Assembly: GCA_934589325.1 (NCBI GenBank) | Contig: CAKTNU010000036.1 | Span: 1 to 11,027 of the forward strand | Reading direction: 5' to 3' | From: an uncultured Oscillospiraceae bacterium | Lineage (GTDB): Bacteria > Bacillota_A > Clostridia > Oscillospirales > Oscillospiraceae | DNA length: 11,027 nt | Shown: piece by piece, positions 7,082 through 11,027 of the stretch | How positions within the stretch are numbered: the stretch's first letter is position 1 | Layout of the letters: every line of letters starts with the position of its first letter | Position numbers and translations under genes: made by a program | Notes under the pieces: generated by a model | What the model was told of the DNA's origin: nothing | The model's input: only the letters and a program-made list of their open reading frames with translations | The model's database searches: none

Positions 7082-10000
7082 CAGCGCTCCTCCTCTCGTA
7101 CCACCAGGAAGCACACCAACTGGAAGTCATCCAGTCCTGATACCTGACTAAGCAGCGCACTGGTGCCGCCGGATTTGAACAGACTGTCCAGATCGCTGTC
7201 TTCCTTGGCGTCCACGATGGACAGCACCGCATCCTCCAACAGACTGGAATAGACCTCCATGCTGCGGCCATCATCCGTTTCGGCGTTAAAAGCCTGATAC
7301 AGACCCTCGATGGGCTTGTCCTTGCCGCGGCAGAGCTGGCGCATAGCGTCCAGTGTGTCCTTGGGGGACAGGTGATCGTGAATGGTCACACCGTCCTCGC
7401 TGAGATGGACCAGATAGTAGGGATGCAGGCGGTTGCGGCTGTCAATGTTCACCTCGTTGTGGACGTTTTTCAGCACGAACACCACGCCCGCCGGTGCGTC
7501 GGGCGTAGCCTTGGCCACGGCGCTGATCCCGCCGGGGCTGGTCTCCAGCTCCGGGTGGTGTTTGGCGTATTCCATCAGCTCCATGCGAAATTCATTCAGG
7601 CCAAGATCGGTGATGGACACGCCCGTACCCATTTCCTCCAGATCCACGACCTCTGTTTGCAGGCGCTGCAATTGGCGGCGGCGATATTCCAAATCGCCCT
7701 GTTCCTCCGGCGAAAGCAGGTTGTCATCGCCGGTGGAGGTCATAACCAGCGCCTTCATACGGGTCTCGACCCGCGCTTTCAGATTGATGTAGTCGTCCAG
7801 CGCCATGTCCGGCCAAAAATTGATAAGCTGGATGCGGTCATTATGGCTGCCGATACGGTCGATACGCCCGAAGCGCTGCACCAGCCGCACGGGGTTCCAG
7901 TGAATGTCGTAGTTCACAAGACAGTCGCAGTCCTGCAGGTTTTGGCCTTCGGAAATACAGTCGGTGGCGATAAGCAGGTCGATGTTGGGACCGTCCGGCA
8001 TCAGCGCAGCTTTATCTTTAGACAGGGGTGAAAAGCAGGTCAGCACATTGTTCAGGTCTGCCTTGAACTTGGGGACGGTCGTTTTGCCATCCACCGAGCC
8101 GGTGATCAGTGCGGTATTCAGGCCGAAATGTTCCAATGCGAATTTGCTGACGTGGTCGAACAGGTAGGAAGCTGTGTCAGAGAACGCGGTGAATATGATG
8201 ACCTTCTTGTTGTCACCGTTCAGCGGATTTTCAATTTTCTGCGTCAACGTTTCCAGCAGCATCTGCAATTTGGCGTCGTGGTCAGGTGTGATATTCGCCA
8301 CGGCATCCAGCAGGGCTTGCAGAATGGTAAGGTCTTCCTCCAGATCGCGCTTCCATGTGAGGTAGTCCATGTCCGCCAATTCGATCTTTACTTTTTTACC
8401 CACGGTGAACAGGTCGGCTTCCTGATCATCCGCGTCAAAGTCGGCGGCGGTCAGGTCGTGCAGTTCCACGATACGGTTGGGGGCGTAATTGGCGATGGTG
8501 TCCAGTGTGGAGCGCAGCAGGTCTTGTATGCGCTGTAGCGTGAGGCGGAACGAGTGGACAGAGCTCTCCAGCCGTTTCAATAGGTTGATGCTCATCAGGC
8601 GGCGGATACCCTGTTCACGGCCAACCTGCGTCAGGCGGTTCTTGCCTTCGTGGTTAAGGTCGGCGTATTTCTCGGCGCGGCTGGGAAGTATGTAGTTGGA
8701 GGGCGTATAGATACTCAGCGTCATGCTGATAAGCTTGTCGTATATCTCGCCGTAGGTGATGGCATCTGGTAGGTCGGTCAGCGGCGGGCGTTTGGAGATG
8801 GGCGGCAGACGTTCCGGGAACTTGCCAATCTCGCCGACGTTGTAGTATTTCTCAATGTGTCTGCGGGAACGGGCAATCGTAACACTGTCCAGTATCTCAA
8901 AAAAGTCGAAGTCCAGCATCCGCAGCAATTTGTCGGTGGTACGCAGCTCGATGTCCCACTCGCTCCATGTGTTGAATGCTTTCTGGGCGGTACGGAAGAT
9001 CTCTTCTACCGTTCGGTGGGAGGATATCTTGTCGATCCAGGCGTTGCTGTTGCCCTCATAGGCCAGAGCCAGCTGATTCCGCAAGTCATAGAAACGATTG
9101 TTGACCGGCGTGGCCGACAGCATCAGTACACGGGTACGGGCACCGGGGCGGATGACCTTGTTCATCAGGTTGGTGTACCGGTTTGCCTTGCCGTCGTCGT
9201 CAATGTCGCCGCCGTTGCGGAAATTATGAGATTCATCGATGACCACCAAATCGTAGGCACCCCAGTTGATTTTGGAGAGATCCAGTTCACCGGAGAATCC
9301 CCGTGTTCGGGACAAGTCGGTGTGGTACAGCACATCATAGCGCAGCCGGTCACCGGCGATGGGGTTGTTGACATAGTTGGCTTTATAGGTCATCCAGTTA
9401 TCACTGAGTTTCTTGGGACACAGTACCAACACACGGAGATTGCGGTTTTCATAGTATTTGATGACGGCCAGCGCCGTGAATGTCTTGCCCAAGCCGACGC
9501 TGTCCGCAAGAATACAGCCGTTATATTGCTCCAGCTTGCTGATAATGGCTAAAACCGCATCCTTTTGGAAGGTATAGAGCTTGTTCCAGATTTGACTTTC
9601 TTTAAAACCGTTGGCCTCATTGGGTAAATCATCTTCGCTGATATTCTCCAAAAAGTCAGAGAAGATGTTATACAGCGCAAAGAAGTACAGGAACTCCGGA
9701 CTATTCTCACGGTAGGCAGTGTTGATTCGTTCCAGCACTTGATCGGTAACATCTTTCAGTTTGCGTTTGTCGGCCCAAAGCTGGTCAAACAGCGTCAAGT
9801 AGGCGGTGCTTTCCGGGGCATCAATCTCGTTGATCATACTGAACATGTTGCCGCCGCGCTCACAGCCCAAGTCGGCACGAGTAAAGCCGTTGACGGGCGC
9901 AAAGGCACAAGGAACAGCGTTTTCCACCGTCATAAATCCGGGCATCAGCTCAGAAGTCACGTTGGACTTAAATGACGCTTTCCTCCGTGCCCACTCCGCG

Positions 10001-10311
10001 CACTCGCGGGAGATGGCTTTTTGCGTGAATTCATTGCGAAGCCGTATTTCAAATTCGCTTCCGTATAACGTTTTTTCACGGTTCAGGCGGGGAATGTAGA
10101 ATTCCCTCTGAGCCTTTTCCGGCTGCTCTGCCAAAAAGGTCGGGGATGTAAAAATAAACCGCAGGGCGTCTATCCCTTCCAGCTGAGTTTTTAACTCTTC
10201 AAAGGCATAGACAGAAAAGCACGCCGCCGCGATAGAGAGCTTGCTGCCGGGCTCCAGTTTTTCTTTTAACTCGTCTGAGAGCTTGTCCGTAATATTGTTG
10301 ATGATCTTCAT
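7081..10311 (-). CDS. SNF2-family helicase with degenerate PLD-like N-terminal domain
   Basis: A 1076-aa superfamily 2 ATPase. The first 170 or so residues (KLSIAAACFSVYAFEEL at 24-40, FIFTSPTF at 52-59, PVNGFTRADLG at 139-149) resemble the phospholipase D-like domain fused to this helicase class, but no HxK catalytic pair is visible, so this part probably binds rather than cuts. The motor has FQ at 248-249, Walker A DSVGLGKT at 270-277, Walker B DESHN at 359-363, motif III LSATPVNN at 398-405, motif V ATDCISEGQNLQ at 782-793 and motif VI QRFGRIDRIGS at 812-822. These proteins are expected to translocate on double-stranded DNA. The chosen ATG has AGGTGG (10316-10321) 4 bases upstream; an ATG at 10347 would add 12 residues but has no ribosome binding site. 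It is the first gene of the operon, 54 bases or so after the predicted transcription start. Its exact job in the defence complex is unknown. Confidence 0.92.
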   Translation of the reverse strand: MKIINNITDKLSDELKEKLEPGSKLSIAAACFSVYAFEELKTQLEGIDALRFIFTSPTFLAEQPEKAQREFYIPRLNREKTLYGSEFEIRLRNEFTQKAISRECAEWARRKASFKSNVTSELMPGFMTVENAVPCAFAPVNGFTRADLGCERGGNMFSMINEIDAPESTAYLTLFDQLWADKRKLKDVTDQVLERINTAYRENSPEFLYFFALYNIFSDFLENISEDDLPNEANGFKESQIWNKLYTFQKDAVLAIISKLEQYNGCILADSVGLGKTFTALAVIKYYENRNLRVLVLCPKKLSDNWMTYKANYVNNPIAGDRLRYDVLYHTDLSRTRGFSGELDLSKINWGAYDLVVIDESHNFRNGGDIDDDGKANRYTNLMNKVIRPGARTRVLMLSATPVNNRFYDLRNQLALAYEGNSNAWIDKISSHRTVEEIFRTAQKAFNTWSEWDIELRTTDKLLRMLDFDFFEILDSVTIARSRRHIEKYYNVGEIGKFPERLPPISKRPPLTDLPDAITYGEIYDKLISMTLSIYTPSNYILPSRAEKYADLNHEGKNRLTQVGREQGIRRLMSINLLKRLESSVHSFRLTLQRIQDLLRSTLDTIANYAPNRIVELHDLTAADFDADDQEADLFTVGKKVKIELADMDYLTWKRDLEEDLTILQALLDAVANITPDHDAKLQMLLETLTQKIENPLNGDNKKVIIFTAFSDTASYLFDHVSKFALEHFGLNTALITGSVDGKTTVPKFKADLNNVLTCFSPLSKDKAALMPDGPNIDLLIATDCISEGQNLQDCDCLVNYDIHWNPVRLVQRFGRIDRIGSHNDRIQLINFWPDMALDDYINLKARVETRMKALVMTSTGDDNLLSPEEQGDLEYRRRQLQRLQTEVVDLEEMGTGVSITDLGLNEFRMELMEYAKHHPELETSPGGISAVAKATPDAPAGVVFVLKNVHNEVNIDSRNRLHPYYLVHLSEDGVTIHDHLSPKDTLDAMRQLCRGKDKPIEGLYQAFNAETDDGRSMEVYSSLLEDAVLSIVDAKEDSDLDSLFKSGGTSALLSQVSGLDDFQLVCFLVVREEER
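7089..7095 (-). promoter_or_regulatory. Ribosome binding site deciding the DUF4391 start
   Basis: GAGGAGG on the minus strand lies 7 bases before the ATG at 7081, inside the last codons of the helicase gene. It favours that ATG over the GTG at 7114 and points to independent as well as coupled initiation at the TGATG junction. Confidence 0.8.
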
Positions 10312-10352
10312 AACCCCACCTGCACTTTGCGTTTTACCTTTAGTCATCAGAA

Positions 10353-10381
10353 TTCATAAAACTATATTTATAGTATATATT
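10353..10381 (+). promoter_or_regulatory. Candidate promoter of the XRE regulator
   Basis: TTCATA (10353-10358), 17 bases, then TATATT (10376-10381). The -35 matches 4 of 6 and the -10 matches 5 of 6 consensus bases. Transcription would start near 10388, leaving a leader of about 70 bases. Palindrome 1 lies wholly within the spacer, so a bound repressor could block this promoter and the operon promoter together. It is weaker than the opposing promoter and is one of few candidates in a very AT-rich stretch. Confidence 0.35.
10361..10374. promoter_or_regulatory. Operator-like palindrome 1, at the operon promoter
   Basis: ACTATATTTATAGT is a perfect inverted repeat: ACTATA and TATAGT arms around TT. 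It overlaps the edge of the minus-strand -10 box (10372-10377) and covers the expected transcription start of the defence operon. Its half-site ACTAT/ATAGT and the flanking AAA and ATA recur in palindrome 2, centred 62 bp away. The likely ligand is the adjacent HTH regulator acting as a dimer (inference from position and symmetry). Confidence 0.65.
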
Positions 10382-10400
10382 CGGAGCCAAAAAATATCAA
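10372..10400 (-). promoter_or_regulatory. Sigma-A-type promoter of the defence operon
   Basis: On the minus strand, TTGATA (10395-10400) is followed after exactly 17 bases by TATACT (10372-10377). Each box differs from consensus by one base and the spacing is ideal. Predicted transcription starts near 10365, leaving about 54 bases before the helicase ATG. Palindrome 1 overlaps the downstream edge of the -10 box, so this promoter is well placed for repression by the divergent XRE protein. Confidence 0.75.
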
Positions 10401-10423
10401 TGGTCTGTTTATTTCTCCTAAAA

Positions 10424-10435
10424 ACTATTCATAGT
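10424..10435. promoter_or_regulatory. Operator-like palindrome 2, upstream of the XRE gene
   Basis: ACTATTCATAGT is a perfect inverted repeat (ACTAT and ATAGT around TC) with the same half-site as palindrome 1 but a shorter gap (2 instead of 4 bases between the ACTAT and ATAGT units). It lies just before the regulator's ribosome binding site and about 60-70 bases upstream of the operon's predicted transcription start. It may serve autoregulation or activation at a distance. Confidence 0.6.
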
Positions 10436-10457
10436 ATAGGGAGAGAGGTGAGGACCA

Positions 10458-10802
10458 TTGTCAATTGCAAAAATCATCGGTGAACGGCTGCGCGCCTACC
10501 GTATTCAAAAGGGATGGAGTCAGGAGATGCTGGCGGAAAAAGCGGAGCTTCATCATACCTATATCGGCCAGTTAGAGCGCGGTGAGAAGAACGCTACGAT
10601 TGAAAGCATTTACAAGGTGACAACAGCACTGGACATCCCGCTGTCGGCTTTGTTTGAAAATATATCACCATCATCCGAGGCGCGAGACTATGCCTCTTTG
10701 AGTTATGACCTGATACAAAAGCAGCCCCTGCCGGAGCAGGAGATGCTGTATGAGATATTGGAACGCATTATAAGATTTAAACAAGGTACAAACTCTCATT
10801 AA
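10458..10802 (+). CDS. XRE-family HTH regulator, C-protein-like
   Basis: A 114-aa protein with an N-terminal Cro/CI-type helix-turn-helix at about 5-62: IGERLRAYRIQKGWSQEMLA, then the recognition region ELHHTYIGQLERGEKNATIES. The C-terminal helix EQEMLYEILERIIRFK (about 93-108) is likely for dimerisation. It starts with TTG at 10458; AGAGGTG at 10444-10450 is 7 bases upstream, and no in-frame ATG gives a better start. The HxTYIxxLERGxxN pattern and small size resemble controller proteins of restriction-modification systems, which delay nuclease expression until methylation is complete. It is divergent from the operon, and both palindromes lie in the shared gap, so it most likely represses or times the operon and controls itself. 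The protein is longer than classical C proteins (about 80 aa), so an ordinary defence-island repressor is an alternative. Confidence 0.93.
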   Translation: MSIAKIIGERLRAYRIQKGWSQEMLAEKAELHHTYIGQLERGEKNATIESIYKVTTALDIPLSALFENISPSSEARDYASLSYDLIQKQPLPEQEMLYEILERIIRFKQGTNSH

Positions 10803-10810
10803 AAGCAAAA

Positions 10811-10829
10811 GCCACCCGAGAAGGGTGAC
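10811..10829 (-). terminator. Minus-strand terminator after the RHH gene (distal hairpin)
   Basis: On the minus strand GTCACCC-TTCTC-GGGTGGC forms a 7-bp stem (one T-G pair) and is followed at once by TTTTGCTTTTT, a T-rich tract that runs into the end of the XRE gene. On the plus strand the hairpin has no T tract. It would stop leftward transcription from the RHH gene before it opposes the regulator. Confidence 0.65.
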
Positions 10830-10837
10830 TTAAAAAT

Positions 10838-10876
10838 AGCCCGATGCGGAGGTTCACTCCGTATCGGGCTGTTTTT
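10838..10876. terminator. Two-way rho-independent terminator between XRE and RHH genes
   Basis: AGCCCGAT-G-CGGAG, loop GTTCA, CTCCG-T-ATCGGGCT gives a stem of about 14 bp counting one G-T pair. On the plus strand it is followed by GTTTTT (871-876), ending the XRE transcript 36 bases after its stop. On the minus strand it is followed by ATTTTTAAG, so it can also act on the converging gene. The RHH stop codon lies in the loop. Confidence 0.85.
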
Positions 10877-11027
10877 CGCGGTCGATGGTTTCATTGATCG
10901 CGCGGTAGATGAATGCGTTGGTAGACTCCCCGTTGGCGGCGGCGTGTGCTTGAATGCGAGCCTTATTGCCTTTGGGGACGCGGAAAGTGATGCTTTCCAG
11001 CTTCTCCTCACGGTATTTTTTGTTGGC
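10854..11027 (-). CDS. Ribbon-helix-helix (Arc/CopG-type) protein, partial (N-terminus beyond right edge)
   Basis: The minus strand is open from the right edge to a TGA at 10854-10856, giving 57 residues with no start codon in the window. The visible order fits a ribbon-helix-helix DNA-binding fold: strand ESITFRVPKG, helix NKARIQAHAAANG, turn, helix TNAFIYRAINETIDRE, then a short polar tail. Proteins with this KLESITFRVPKGNK style are common on clostridial conjugative and mobilisable elements, where they act as small regulators or relaxase-accessory or antitoxin-like proteins; which applies here cannot be told. It converges on the XRE gene and shares its terminator. Its stop codon lies in the terminator loop, so the last codons (QPDTE) form one arm of the stem. 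It marks the right border of the defence module and suggests that the module is cargo of a mobile element. Confidence 0.78.
   Translation of the reverse strand, partial: ANKKYREEKLESITFRVPKGNKARIQAHAAANGESTNAFIYRAINETIDREKQPDTE

Noticed and set aside
7372..9552. Plus-strand frames of about 219 and 231 codons
   Set aside because: They lie fully antisense to the helicase gene with its conserved motifs; their Val/Gln/Leu-rich translations are typical of shadow frames.
10312..10347. ATG at 10347 as the helicase start (12 more residues)
   Set aside because: No Shine-Dalgarno precedes it, and the predicted transcription start near 10365 would leave only a very short leader. The ATG at 10311 has AGGTGG upstream.
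805..10347. DISARM or BREX assignment
   Set aside because: A methyltransferase, an SNF2 helicase and a PLD-like domain are suggestive, but no DUF1998 protein, DrmA-like helicase, PglZ or BrxC-like gene is present, and Mod/Res are clear type III subunits.
10433..10464. Second minus-strand promoter with a perfect TTGACA (10459-10464) and TATACT (10433-10438)
   Set aside because: The spacer is 20 bases, too long for sigma-A, and the -35 lies in the XRE start region. It is probably chance, though palindrome 2 overlaps the -10-like box.
1..11027. CRISPR arrays, tRNA or rRNA genes, insertion sequences
   Set aside because: No regularly spaced repeats, RNA-gene folds, transposase motifs or terminal inverted repeats were seen.

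Overview
This looks like a defence island carried on a mobile element in a low-to-mid-G+C Gram-positive, most likely a gut Clostridia/Oscillospiraceae relative. The signs are strong AGGAGG-type ribosome binding sites, a sigma-A promoter (TTGATA-N17-TATACT), overlapping gene junctions, and protein styles typical of Firmicutes. No taxonomic marker gene is present, so this is inference.

Layout. Almost everything reads leftward on the minus strand as one operon, from a promoter near 10372-10400. The order of transcription is: (1) a 1076-aa SNF2-type helicase with a degenerate PLD-like N-terminus (10311-7081); (2) a DUF4391 protein (7081-6428); (3) an unrecognised 224-aa protein with a HEPN-like RNRHFIH motif (6402-5728); (4) a type III restriction-modification DNA methyltransferase, Mod (5747-3861); (5) its restriction subunit, Res (3861-805); and (6) a zinc-ribbon protein that runs off the left edge (784-1). 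Two of the five junctions are TGATG stop/start overlaps, one is an overlap of about 20 bases, and the other two gaps are 25 and 20 bases. No terminator was seen between the genes.

Divergent from the operon is a small XRE/HTH regulator (10458-10802, plus strand). The 146-base gap between them holds two perfect palindromes sharing ACTAT...ATAGT half-sites. One overlaps the operon promoter, so the regulator probably acts like a restriction-modification controller (C) protein. To its right, a ribbon-helix-helix protein of a kind common on integrative elements converges on it (from beyond 11027 to 10854), and a two-way terminator lies between them.

How the parts may work together. Mod and Res form a type III restriction system: adenine methylation, with ATP-dependent cleavage of unmodified DNA. 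The SNF2 helicase and the DUF4391 protein appear to be added subunits, and the HEPN-like protein could be an RNase/abortive-infection arm. Two segments stand out as AT-rich against their neighbours: the target-recognition region of mod (about 4495-5300) and the HEPN-like gene (about 5760-6420). Both look like separately acquired modules. No gene-free stretch exceeds 300 bases.
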